Source: Streptomyces qinglanensis (GTDB taxonomy: Bacteria; Actinomycetota; Actinomycetes; Streptomycetales; Streptomycetaceae). From it: DNA of 64,000 nt. The DNA is taken from assembly GCF_900111245.1 (NCBI RefSeq), contig NZ_FOGO01000011.1:124001-188000 (forward strand), given 5' to 3'. Position 1 is the first letter of the stretch. Each line of letters opens with the position of its first letter. Both the position numbers and the translations under genes were made by a program. Below, in pieces: positions 42,707 through 51,428 of this stretch. The notes beneath the pieces are model-generated. The model saw nothing but the letters and a program-made list of their open reading frames with translations. It had not been told where the DNA came from and did not search any database.

Positions 42707-43822
42707 CACTGCCTCCCTCAAGGACGACCTCCAGGCCGGAACGGGCCCCGGGGTGTGAACGCACGTTATCTCCAGCATCCCGCACCCGTCCCGTTCCCCG
42801 CTCGCAAGGGAGGGGGAAATCACACACGGCCACCGGATCCCCCGGCTCCGGCCTCCCTCCGCTTGCTTCCAGGACGACCTCCTGACCCCGACCGCCCCCC
42901 TGCGTCCCGCAGCCGCCGTAGTCACCGGGGGCTGCACGGCGGATTGCGCACACCGCTCGGGAGCAGAATGCGCGGGCGCACTCCCGTCACGCGGAGCGCA
43001 CCAGCTTCGCGCGCGGCCTCGACAGTTCCGCACGCGCCGGGCGCTCGGGGCTCCTGCACTCCCTGCTCCGCGCCGAGTGCGCCCCTGCCCCGTGCCTGTC
43101 CCGTGCCTGTCCCGCCCCTGCTCCGTGCCAACCCCGCCCCTGCTCCGTGCCTGTCCTGCCCCTGCCTCGTCGTTCGCCGCGGGAGACCACCGGCCGACGA
43201 GTCCGAGCGGGCGACAGGCATACGCGGCAGCACACCAGGTCCCGGCTCCGTCGACGCGCCGCCCACGCCGCATCCGCATCAGCGGCGCCGCACCGGCCGG
43301 TGGCCCCCAGGCCAGAGACTCCAGAGCACGACGCCTCCTCGCCCCACCGCACCCTCTGCCCGAAGGGGCTGCACGCTCTGGCCGAAGAGTCGGGCCGAGG
43401 TTCCGACCGAAGTTCCGACCGAGGTTCCGACCGAGGTTCCGACCGAAGACCGGAAACGAGCGGCGCGGTTTCTCGGATCAAGGGTGTTCGGGGGCGATGA
43501 CGGCGGTGTCGGTCATGTGGCGCTGCCGGTGGATTACGGTGTCTCCGCCCGGTTCCGGGGTGAGTTGGAGGCAGGGGCGCACCGGTGGCGATGATCGTCA
43601 GATCGGGCACCGGGACGACGGATGGGGCCGTCCGAGCGGCTCACTCTTTCGAACGAATTTCGAACTCAGCCTCCGCGGCCGGTCCGTAGTCCGCCGAAAC
43701 ACGGCCGATTGCCCTTTTCCTGCGCCGCCAAAACCTGCCGAAGATTGTGGCCGTCGCATACCCCCGGGTACAGTCGCCCGCATTGCTCCGCCCCTGTCGC
43801 CGAGGCGAAAGAGAAGTTGGTG
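42707..43822. other. 1.1-kb gene-less region between icmB and M23 peptidase
   Basis: I find no credible coding region here. The DNA is C-rich, with repeated CCGTGCCTGTCC and CCCGCCCCTGCTCCGTGCC motifs in 43080-43170. A repeated near-palindrome AGGACGACCTCC occurs upstream of icmB (about 42722 and 42872). Two TTCGAA sites (43648-43653, 43659-43664) lie upstream of the M23 gene. The divergent icmB and M23 promoters must be inside it. Confidence 0.65.
43399..43446. repeat. Four 12-bp repeats GGTTCCGACCGA
   Basis: Units at 43399, 43411, 43423 and 43435 repeat (A/G)GTTCCGACCGA without coding. They sit about 380 bp upstream of the M23 peptidase gene. Confidence 0.85.
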
Positions 43823-45652
43823 GTGAACGACCGTCATCCGTCGGGAGTCCCGAATCCCGACGACCCCGGTTCCGGCTTCTCGTACGGCACTTACGGCGTG
43901 GACCACGGACAGTCCGCGTATGGCGCCTATCCGCAGGAGAGCTACCAGGCCGGTCCGCACGACGCGTACTCCGCCGGTACCTACGCGCCTCCCGGTGACT
44001 CCTACCCGGGCGGGTCGTACCCCTCCTACGGCGACGATCCGCTCTTCGGCACCCTCCCGGGCAACGACACCGGCAGCGCCGCGACCGGCTCCTGGGACAC
44101 CACCGCTTGGGGCACCGGGAACTACCAGCCCGACGCGATGACGGGGCCGGACGGTTCCGTCGGCGCTGCTGCCGCCCCGGGTTTCGGCCAAGGGCACCCG
44201 GTCCCGGGCGACGGCACCGGCCAGTGGACCTTCGGCGTGCAGGAGACAGGGAACTGGGAGACGACCTCCTGGGGCACCGGCGGCTGGGAGGCCGCAGCGC
44301 CGCAGTCCGGTGACTGGACGACCGACGGCCGGGGCATGGCGTTCGGCCACGACGGCCGGCCCGGCTACGACGGCCATGCCGGGTATGACGGCCGGCCCGC
44401 ACACGGGGGCGCCGCATACGACGGATTCGAGCACGCGGCGTACGACACGCCCCAGGCTTACGACGCGCACGCCGGGTTCGGCGGCTACGACCAGCCGCAG
44501 GGCGACCAGGGCGGCTACGGCGTCCCCGGCGGCCACCTCGCGCAGGACGGCTACCACCAGGACGGCTACCACCAGGGCGGCTACGAAGATCACGACGCCT
44601 TCCGCAGCGCGGAGGCCGATTACGGGAACGGGACCGCACAGTTCGGTTTCGACCCCGGTCATGCCCCCGCTGGAGAGCATCCTGAGCAGGGGCAGGAAGT
44701 CACTGCCCAGTGGAACTTCTCCGTGCTGGCGCAGGACGAGGCCGCACAGGGCGAGCACGAGCAGGCCGATGCCCTCGGCTACGAACCGCTGCACGAGCAC
44801 GGGCTCGACTCCGCTGAGCCCGACTTCCTCGTGGAGTCGGCGTCGGAGGACGTACGGGATGTTCGCCACGACGCCCCCGCCGCGCTCGGCGGCGGCGGTG
44901 GCTCGCACGGGCGCGGGCGGCGACGCTCTCCCAAGCCCCGCCGCCGGGCGCTGATGACCGTGGCGGTTCCGTCCGTCGCCGTCATGGGCGTCGCGGGCGC
45001 GGCGGCCGCGAGCGTGATGGGCGACGACGGCAAGGACAAGGACAGCACCACCACCGTCGCGGCCCCGGACGCCTCCCCCGTGAAGCCTTCGAACGTCAAC
45101 AGCAAGCTGGACACCCAGCTCCAGGGCCTCTCCGCGGACGCCGACGACTTCGCCGACCGCGCCAGCCGCACCCAGGAGCGCATCGACCTCAAGCAGCGCC
45201 AGGAAGCGGAGAAGGAGCGCAAGGCGAAGGAGGCGGCGCGCAAGGAGGCACTGCGCCCCAAGTTCGTCATTCCCGTCAAGAACCACACGCTCAGCGCGCG
45301 CTACGGCCAGGCAGGCGTCAACTGGATGTCGATCCACACCGGGATCGACTTCCCCGTCAGCTACGGCACGCCCGTGATGGCCGCGACCGACGGCACCGTT
45401 TCCACGAAGCACAGCGTGGCGTACGGGAACATGGCCATCGTGACCGCGAAGGACGGCACCCAGACCTGGTACTGCCACCTGAGCAGCAACAAGCTCCGCT
45501 CCGGCTCGGTCAAGGCGGGCGATGTGATCGCCTACTCCGGCAACTCCGGCAACTCCACGGGACCGCATCTGCACTTCGAGGTCCGTCCCGGTGGCGGCTC
45601 GGCGGTGGACCCGATCCCGTGGCTGCAGAGCAAGGGCCTCAGCATCAGCTGA
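43823..45652 (+). CDS. M23 metallopeptidase with membrane anchor
   Basis: This 609-residue protein has a cytoplasmic N-terminal 350-residue region rich in Gly, Tyr, Asp and Pro with repeats such as Y-D-G-(H/R)-(A/P)-G-Y. A basic R-R-R-A-L-M-T-V-A-V-P-S-V-A-V-M membrane segment near residue 375 follows, then a coiled-coil-like K-Q-R-Q-E-A-E-K-E-R-K-A-K-E stretch. The LytM/M23 domain ends the protein, with H-T-G-I-D (His505, Asp509) and H-L-H (582-584). It would hydrolyse peptidoglycan cross-bridges or act as a LytM activator in the cell wall. The start is GTG 43823, with GTG 43820 and TTG 43817 also in frame. Confidence 0.9.
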   Translation: MNDRHPSGVPNPDDPGSGFSYGTYGVDHGQSAYGAYPQESYQAGPHDAYSAGTYAPPGDSYPGGSYPSYGDDPLFGTLPGNDTGSAATGSWDTTAWGTGNYQPDAMTGPDGSVGAAAAPGFGQGHPVPGDGTGQWTFGVQETGNWETTSWGTGGWEAAAPQSGDWTTDGRGMAFGHDGRPGYDGHAGYDGRPAHGGAAYDGFEHAAYDTPQAYDAHAGFGGYDQPQGDQGGYGVPGGHLAQDGYHQDGYHQGGYEDHDAFRSAEADYGNGTAQFGFDPGHAPAGEHPEQGQEVTAQWNFSVLAQDEAAQGEHEQADALGYEPLHEHGLDSAEPDFLVESASEDVRDVRHDAPAALGGGGGSHGRGRRRSPKPRRRALMTVAVPSVAVMGVAGAAAASVMGDDGKDKDSTTTVAAPDASPVKPSNVNSKLDTQLQGLSADADDFADRASRTQERIDLKQRQEAEKERKAKEAARKEALRPKFVIPVKNHTLSARYGQAGVNWMSIHTGIDFPVSYGTPVMAATDGTVSTKHSVAYGNMAIVTAKDGTQTWYCHLSSNKLRSGSVKAGDVIAYSGNSGNSTGPHLHFEVRPGGGSAVDPIPWLQSKGLSIS

Positions 45653-45706
45653 GAATCCGCCCCCGGGCCCCGAGCCCCGGGCCCGGCACCGGCACCAGGC
45701 GTGACT

Positions 45707-45729
45707 CCCGGGGGGTGTGACCCCCCGGG
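45707..45729. terminator. Hairpin terminator after M23 gene
   Basis: A 9-bp stem CCCGGGGGG/CCCCCCGGG (45707-45715, 45721-45729) closes the loop TGTGA. It lies 55 bp beyond the M23 stop and before the convergent pcrA stop. Confidence 0.75.
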
Positions 45730-45739
45730 GCATGGCCCG

Positions 45740-45765
45740 GCGCCCGGACCGTACGGTCCGGGCGC
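45740..45765. terminator. 26-bp perfect palindrome before pcrA stop
   Basis: The sequence 45740-45765 is a perfect palindrome with no spacer, centred on GTAC. It lies between the convergent M23 and pcrA genes, 22 bp past the pcrA stop, and is probably the pcrA terminator. Confidence 0.7.
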
Positions 45766-45786
45766 GAACGCGTCGGCGCTCTCGCC

Positions 45787-48360
45787 TTACAGCTTCTCCA
45801 CGGGCGCGTAGCGCAGCAGCAGCCGCTTGGGCTTCTCCCCGCCGAAGTCGATCGTCGCCTCGGCGTTGTCTCCGCTTCCCTTGACCGACTGCACCGTGCC
45901 GAGCCCGAAGCTGTCGTGGGTGACACGGTCGCCGATCTGGAGGGCGACCACCGGACGGTCCCCGGCCCGCCGGGTCGCGAACCCGGAGGGACCGCCCCGG
46001 CGGGCGGCGGCCCCGCTGGTCGAGGAGAGGGTCACCCCGATCCCGGCACCCGTCGCCGCACCCGTCCCGCTCGCGCCCAGGCCGCCGCCCCCGCTGCCGG
46101 TGCGCTTCCAGTCGAGGTACTCGGTGGGGATCTCCTCCAGGAAGCGGGAGGGCGGGTTGTAGGAGGGCTGACCCCATGCGCTGCGCATCCCGGCCCGGGT
46201 GAGGTACAGCCGCTCCTGGGCGCGGGTGATGCCGACGTAGGCGAGCCGGCGCTCCTCCTCCAGTTCCTTGGCCTGGCCGAGGGCCCGCATGTGCGGGAAG
46301 ACGCCGTCCTCCATGCCGGTCAGGAAGACCACGGGGAACTCGAGGCCCTTGGCCGTGTGCAGGGTCATGAGCGTCACGACGCCCTCGTCGTCGCCCTCCT
46401 CCGGGATCTGGTCGGAGTCGGCGACCAGGGCGACCCGCTCCAGGAAGTCGGCGAGAGTGCCCGGCGACTCGTCCTCGCCCCGCTCCTGCTCGAACTCCAG
46501 CGCGACAGCGGCGAGTTCCTGAAGGTTCTCGATGCGGGTCTCGTCCTGCGGGTCGGTGGAGGACTGGAGCTCGGCGAGGTAGCCCGTCTGCTCCAGCACC
46601 GCCTCCAGGACCGTGGCCGGACCGGCGCCGGACTCCACGACCGTGCGCAGCTCCTCCATCAGCGTGTTGAACCGCTTGACGGCGTTGAGGGAGCGCGCGG
46701 CCATGCCGTACGCCTCCTCGACCCGGGCGAGCGCCTGCGGGAACGTGATCTTCTCGCGCAGCGCCAGCGCCTCGATCATGGCCTCGGCGCGCTCACCGAT
46801 ACCGCGCTTGGGCACGTTGAGGATGCGGCGCAGCGGCACCGCGTCCTCCGGGTTGGCCAGCACCCGCAGATACGCCAGTATGTCGCGGACCTCGCGGCGC
46901 TCGTAGAACCGGACTCCGCCGACGACCTTGTAGGGCAGGCCCACCCGGATGAAGACTTCTTCGAAGACGCGGGACTGGGCGTTGGTGCGGTAGAAGACGG
47001 CGATGTCGCCGGGACGGACCCGGGGCGCGCCGTCGTCGCCACCGCCGTCGCCACCGTCGGTGCTGTCGGCACCGGGGCGTCCCGCCGTGCCGGGGCCGTC
47101 GGTCTCCCCGTCGCTGAGCCGGTCGATCTCCTCGGCGACGAACTGGGCCTCGTCGTGCTCGGTGTCGGCGACATAGCCGGTGATGCGCGGGCCGGAGCCC
47201 GCCCGGGTCCAGAGATTCTTGGGGCGGCGGTCCGCGTTGCGCTCGATGACCGCGTTGGCGGCGCTGAGGATCGTCTGCGTGGAGCGGTAGTTCTGCTCCA
47301 GCAGGATCGTGGTCGCGTCCGGGTAGTCCTCCTCGAACTGGAGGATGTTGCGGATGGTGGCCCCGCGGAAGGCGTAGATGGACTGGTCGGCGTCGCCCAC
47401 GACGCACAGCTCGGCCTGCTCCTCGGCCGGGCCGACCAGCTCGCGCACCAGTTGGTACTGCGCGTGGTTGGTGTCCTGGTACTCGTCGACCAGGACGTGC
47501 CGGAAGCGGCGCCGGTAGTGCTCGGCCACGTCGGGGAACGCCTGGAGCAGATGGACCGTGGTCATGATCAGGTCGTCGAAGTCCAGCGCGTTGGCCTCGC
47601 GCAGCCGCGCCTGGTACATCGTGTACGCCTCGGCGAGGGTCTTCTCGAATCCGTCGGCGGCCCGGCCCGCGAAGTCCTCCTCGTCGACCAGTTCGTTCTT
47701 GAGGTTGGAGACCTTGGCGCTGAACGCCTTGGGCGGGAAGCGCTTGGGATCCAGGTCCAGATCGCGGCAGACCAGGGCCATCAGGCGCTTGGAGTCGGCC
47801 GCGTCGTAGATCGAGAACGAGGAGGTGAAGCCGAGCTTCTTGCTCTCGCGGCGCAGGATGCGCACACACGCGCTGTGGAAGGTGGAGACCCACATGGACT
47901 GCGCGCGCGGCCCCACCAGCTCGGCGACGCGCTCCTTCATCTCGCCGGCCGCCTTGTTGGTGAAGGTGATGGCGAGGATCTGCCCGGGGTGCACATTGCG
48001 GGCGCCCAGCAGGTGGGCGATGCGGTGGGTGAGCACCCGCGTCTTGCCCGATCCCGCTCCGGCGACGATGAGCAGCGGGGAGCCCGCGTGCAGCACGGCC
48101 TCGCGCTGCTGCTCGTTCATCCCCTCCAGCAGCGCGGCGGGGTCGATGACCGACCGGGGAGCGCCGTCGCGGTGGTAGGCGTCACGCGCGGCGGCTCCGC
48201 GGGCGCCGCCCGCGAAGGTGCCCGCGAAGAGATCGTCCGGGATCTCCTCGGCGGGGCCCGGGGCCCCGTTCTCCTCGGGGTCGGGCGGCGGCGCCGCGTC
48301 CGCCTCGGGTGCCGCGCCGTCGAGGTCCGCCAGGAAGCTGTCGTCGAAAAGGCTGCTCAT
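45787..48360 (-). CDS. pcrA: ATP-dependent DNA helicase PcrA/UvrD
   Basis: This 857-residue SF1A helicase unwinds DNA 3' to 5' in repair and replication restart. After an acidic N-terminal tail, G-A-G-S-G-K-T (101-107) is Walker A. L-V-D-E-Y-Q-D-T-N is Walker B, and Q-N-Y-R-S-T, V-T-L-M-T-L-H-T-A-K-G-L-E-F and Y-V-G-I-T-R-A are later helicase motifs. The C-terminal G-D-R-V-T-H-D-S-F-G-L-G-T-V-Q-S-V-K-G-S is the PcrA-type Tudor-like domain that binds RNA polymerase in studied homologues. The ATG at 48360 gives normal length. It is convergent with M23 and upstream of a small membrane-protein gene in the same orientation. Confidence 0.97.
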   Translation of the reverse strand: MSSLFDDSFLADLDGAAPEADAAPPPDPEENGAPGPAEEIPDDLFAGTFAGGARGAAARDAYHRDGAPRSVIDPAALLEGMNEQQREAVLHAGSPLLIVAGAGSGKTRVLTHRIAHLLGARNVHPGQILAITFTNKAAGEMKERVAELVGPRAQSMWVSTFHSACVRILRRESKKLGFTSSFSIYDAADSKRLMALVCRDLDLDPKRFPPKAFSAKVSNLKNELVDEEDFAGRAADGFEKTLAEAYTMYQARLREANALDFDDLIMTTVHLLQAFPDVAEHYRRRFRHVLVDEYQDTNHAQYQLVRELVGPAEEQAELCVVGDADQSIYAFRGATIRNILQFEEDYPDATTILLEQNYRSTQTILSAANAVIERNADRRPKNLWTRAGSGPRITGYVADTEHDEAQFVAEEIDRLSDGETDGPGTAGRPGADSTDGGDGGGDDGAPRVRPGDIAVFYRTNAQSRVFEEVFIRVGLPYKVVGGVRFYERREVRDILAYLRVLANPEDAVPLRRILNVPKRGIGERAEAMIEALALREKITFPQALARVEEAYGMAARSLNAVKRFNTLMEELRTVVESGAGPATVLEAVLEQTGYLAELQSSTDPQDETRIENLQELAAVALEFEQERGEDESPGTLADFLERVALVADSDQIPEEGDDEGVVTLMTLHTAKGLEFPVVFLTGMEDGVFPHMRALGQAKELEEERRLAYVGITRAQERLYLTRAGMRSAWGQPSYNPPSRFLEEIPTEYLDWKRTGSGGGGLGASGTGAATGAGIGVTLSSTSGAAARRGGPSGFATRRAGDRPVVALQIGDRVTHDSFGLGTVQSVKGSGDNAEATIDFGGEKPKRLLLRYAPVEKL

Positions 48361-48463
48361 CGTCGTCCGAGTCTAGGCCGCCGCGCCGACACTCCGGAGC
48401 CCTGTGGAAAACCAGGGCCCTCCGCACTCTCCGCTGGCCTTCTTGCCGCCGGGGGGTGCCCGC

Positions 48464-48817
48464 TCAGACCCAGAGCACGGCGATGAAGATGTTCGCCGTC
48501 GTCAGCAGGCCGACCGAGCCGAAGAGCGGGGCACTCAGCCGCTCCTCGTCGCGCTTGACGTAGGTGACTCCGAGGATCACCACGAGCAGCGCCAGCTTGA
48601 GTCCGATCTTGACGTTGTTCACCGCGCCGCCGTCCGCCTGATGGAGTCCGACCAGCGCCACGCCGGTGATCAGCATGGTCAGCGCCCCGTGCAGCATGCT
48701 GGGGCTGATCCGGGCCCCGCCGCTGCCGATCGCCTTCATCTGGGCGAGGAAGCCGCCCAGGAGCGCGGCTATGCCGATGATGTGCAGGCCGACGAAGATA
48801 TTGATCAGTACGTCCAT
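48464..48817 (-). CDS. Small four-helix membrane protein
   Basis: This 117-residue protein has four hydrophobic segments: I-N-I-F-V-G-L-H-I-I-G-I-A-A-L-L-G-G, then M-L-H-G-A-L-T-M-L-I-T-G-V-A-L-V, then K-L-A-L-L-V-V-I-L-G-V, then G-L-L-T-T-A-N-I-F-I-A-V-L. The His residues in helices 1 and 2 could bind haem, but that is speculation. A conserved small protein beside pcrA is common in Streptomyces, and the function is unknown. The start is an ATG at 48817. Confidence 0.85.
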   Translation of the reverse strand: MDVLINIFVGLHIIGIAALLGGFLAQMKAIGSGGARISPSMLHGALTMLITGVALVGLHQADGGAVNNVKIGLKLALLVVILGVTYVKRDEERLSAPLFGSVGLLTTANIFIAVLWV

Positions 48818-49190
48818 GGCCGCGAGCGTATCCGGGTGTTTTCGGGCCCTTTAGCACGCCCCCGGCTTCCTCGCGGGCACTCGCACCCGGACGGTCAGGA
48901 CCGCGCATATGCCCCCGGCTTCGAGTCGACAGTCGACGCGATCAGGGCAGTATGTGGACGAAACGGCTCACTTGCGGTCATCCCCGTGCCTCTTCGATCC
49001 CCTTCCGCATAGCGTCCTCGTCACGTGGCCGCGCCCCGCCGGTCGGCGCGGCCACTCCAGAAGCAGGAGCAGGTGCGATGCGCCCGGCGCCGCCCGCGGG
49101 GAACGTGCCCGGCACCGCCGCACGCCCCGCGGACGTGCGCAGCCCGCGCCCGCAGGACACGTCAGCACCAGTGAGGAAGTGACGGCCGCC
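48818..49190. promoter_or_regulatory. Divergent promoter/leader region with 11-bp hairpin
   Basis: This 373-bp gap separates the divergent small membrane-protein and NlpC/P60 genes. Arms 49025-49035 and 49045-49055 form an 11-bp hairpin around a 9-nt loop, inside the likely 5' leader of the peptidase. Actinobacterial NlpC/P60 genes often have ydaO (c-di-AMP) riboswitches; I looked for the conserved ydaO core and did not recognise it. Confidence 0.4.
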
Positions 49191-50309
49191 ATGGCCTCGC
49201 ACCGCAAGCCCGCCCGCCGCTCCTTCGCCGTGTTCGCCGCGCCCGCGGTCCGGACCGCCCTCACCCTCGTCCTCGCGGGCGCCGCGGGGGCCACCTCCTT
49301 CCAGGGCTCCGGCTCGGCGCAGCCGCGGACCCCGCAGCCGGACACGACCCGCGTGAAGGCGAGGGTCGACCGGCTGCACCGGGAGGCCGAGCGGGCGACC
49401 GAGGCGTACAACGGCGCCCGGGAGAAAGCGGGGAGCGCGCGGACCCGGCTGGAGACCCTGCGGGACGAGGCGGCCCGCCGGCAGCAGAAGCTGAACGCCT
49501 CCCGGCGGACACTCGGCTCCTACGCGGCGGCGCAGTACCGCGACGGCAGCGGCGTCGATCCCGCGCTGCGCCTCGTGCTCACCTCCGCCCCCGAGGACTA
49601 TCTGGAGCGCGCGGCGGCCACCGAGCGCGCCGGGGACCGGCAGGCAGCGGCCGTGCAGCGCGCCGCGCACCGCAGTCAGCGGCTCGCGCAACTGCGGGAG
49701 GAGGCGGCAGGCGTCTCCGCGGAGCTGGCGGAGGCGGCCGAGCGGACCAGCCGCCACAAGCGCACGGTCCGCACCAAGCTCCAGCAGGCGCAGCGGCTGC
49801 TCGGAGAGCTCACCGCCGAGCAGCGCGCAGCCGTGCTCGACGAGCCGGCCCCCGCGGCCCGCACCCGGCCGCACCGGCCGTCCCGGAAGGCGGAAGCGGC
49901 CCGCGGCGGCGGCCCGGCAGCGCACCCGGTTCCGGAGGAGACGCCCGGACCGGCGCCGGTCGGCCGCGCCGCGCGAGCGGTCGGCTTCGCCCGCAGCGCG
50001 CTGGGCAAGCCGTACGTGTGGGGCGGCACGGGCCCGGCCGGATACGACTGCTCCGGTCTGACGCAGGCCGCCTGGCGGGCCGCAGGCGTCTCGCTGCCGC
50101 GCACCACCTACAGTCAGATCCACGCTGGCAGGCGGGTGCCACGCGGCGACCTCACCCCCGGTGACCTGGTGTTCTTCTACGACAGCGTCAGCCACGTCGG
50201 GCTGTATGTCGGCGGCGGCCGCATGATCCACGCGCCGCGGCCCGGCACCGCGGTGCGCGTCGCTCCGATCGATCAGATGCCCTACGCCGGAGCGGTGCGC
50301 CCCGCGTGA
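49191..50309 (+). CDS. NlpC/P60 peptidoglycan endopeptidase
   Basis: This 372-residue secreted protein has a basic signal region and hydrophobic core (F-A-A-P-A-V-R-T-A-L-T-L-V-L-A-G-A-A-G-A). A long coiled coil of about 170 residues (R-A-R-V-D-R-L-H-R-E-A-E-R and E-A-A-G-V-S-A-E-L-A-E-A) is followed by a basic Pro-rich linker. The C-terminal NlpC/P60 domain has catalytic Cys287 in Y-D-C-S-G-L and His335 in S-H-V-G-L-Y, with a third polar residue in I-H-A-P-R. It should cleave D-gamma-Glu-diaminopimelate bonds in peptidoglycan. The start is ATG 49191; GTG 49179 in frame is possible. Confidence 0.93.
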   Translation: MASHRKPARRSFAVFAAPAVRTALTLVLAGAAGATSFQGSGSAQPRTPQPDTTRVKARVDRLHREAERATEAYNGAREKAGSARTRLETLRDEAARRQQKLNASRRTLGSYAAAQYRDGSGVDPALRLVLTSAPEDYLERAAATERAGDRQAAAVQRAAHRSQRLAQLREEAAGVSAELAEAAERTSRHKRTVRTKLQQAQRLLGELTAEQRAAVLDEPAPAARTRPHRPSRKAEAARGGGPAAHPVPEETPGPAPVGRAARAVGFARSALGKPYVWGGTGPAGYDCSGLTQAAWRAAGVSLPRTTYSQIHAGRRVPRGDLTPGDLVFFYDSVSHVGLYVGGGRMIHAPRPGTAVRVAPIDQMPYAGAVRPA

Positions 50310-50555
50310 CCGCTCCGGCAGCGCGCGCTCAGTCCCCCTCCGCTTCCCCGGACCCGACCCCGGACCCGACCCGGGACCCGACCCCGGCCCCGGACCCGAC
50401 CCCGGACCCGGCTTCCGGCCCCCGCGGCGCCGGGCTGTTCCGGTGGGGTGCGGGAACGGGAGCGGCACGGGTCTGGCCAGTTCCGGCGCGGGGGGCTAGC
50501 TTCCGTGGCTGCCCGGGTGTGCACGCAGCCGCAACGCAGCCGAACGGAGGGACCC

Positions 50556-51365
50556 ATGTCCGAGTCCGCCGTCCCAGCCCCTCACCCACCGCCTCCGGTA
50601 CCGGTCGGACAACTGCACCTGGCCGTGCCGCCCGAGCACGCGTCGACCGCGGAAGCACGCTCCTACCGCAAGCAGCGGTTGGCGGCGGCGCTGCGGCTGT
50701 TCGGCAGGATGGGGTTCGAGGACGGGGTCTCCGGCCACATCACGGTGCGGGACCCGGAGTTCACCGACTGCTGCTGGGTGAACCCCTTCGGTGTCCCGTT
50801 CGGCCATGTGACGGCCGGCGATCTGCTCCTCGTCGACCAGGAGGGCCGGGTGCGGGAGGGCGGCCGCCACGTCAACCAGGCGGCATTCGCGGTTCACTCT
50901 CAGGTGCAAGACGCGCGACCGGATGTGGTGGCCGTCGTCCACAGCCATACGACGTACGGGCGGGCGTTCGCAGCGCTCGGGGAGCCGCTCGAACCACTCA
51001 CCCAGGAGGCGTGCGCGTTCTACGAGGACCACGCGCTCCTGGACGGGTGGACCGGTGTAGGTGTGGACGCCGGGGACGGAGCGCGGATCGCCGCGGCTCT
51101 GGGCCCGCACAAGGCCGTCATCCTGCGCAGTCACGGCTTGTTGACGGTCGGGGACTCGGTGGACGCGGCGGCCTGGTGGTTCCTCCAACTGGAGCGCGCC
51201 TGCGAGATACAGCTCGCCGCGAAAGCGGCCGGGAAGCCCGTGCCCGTCGAGCACCGGAACGCCGTGGCGGCCCGCGAACAGCTCGGCAGCGACCTGGCCG
51301 CATGGCACAACTATCAACCTCTCTACGCGAGGATCACCCGGGACGAACCGGACCTGCTGAGCTGA
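50556..51365 (+). CDS. Class II aldolase/adducin-family protein
   Basis: This 269-residue protein resembles FucA/AraD-type class II aldolases or epimerases. It has G-x-(S/D)-G-H-I-T (V-S-G-H-I-T near residue 62) and metal-binding His129, His131 (V-H-S-H) and His193 (R-S-H-G). The active-site Glu would be in Q-E-A or Y-E-D near residue 150. The N-terminus is Pro/His-rich. Members cleave sugar phosphates or act as epimerases, but context gives no substrate. The ATG at 50556 has GGAGG 5 nt upstream. It is preceded by a 246-bp gap with C-C-C-G-A-C-C-C-C-G-G repeats (about 50349-50415). Confidence 0.88.
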   Translation: MSESAVPAPHPPPPVPVGQLHLAVPPEHASTAEARSYRKQRLAAALRLFGRMGFEDGVSGHITVRDPEFTDCCWVNPFGVPFGHVTAGDLLLVDQEGRVREGGRHVNQAAFAVHSQVQDARPDVVAVVHSHTTYGRAFAALGEPLEPLTQEACAFYEDHALLDGWTGVGVDAGDGARIAAALGPHKAVILRSHGLLTVGDSVDAAAWWFLQLERACEIQLAAKAAGKPVPVEHRNAVAAREQLGSDLAAWHNYQPLYARITRDEPDLLS

Positions 51366-51428
51366 CATCGGCTCATGTAAGGCACAATCCCCTTCCAACC
51401 CACGGAAGTTGAGAGGCGGGGTTGCACA

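Noticed and set aside
48900..49190. Possible ydaO/c-di-AMP riboswitch before NlpC/P60 gene
   Set aside because: Position is right for such a switch but I could not find its conserved core; only one simple hairpin is visible.
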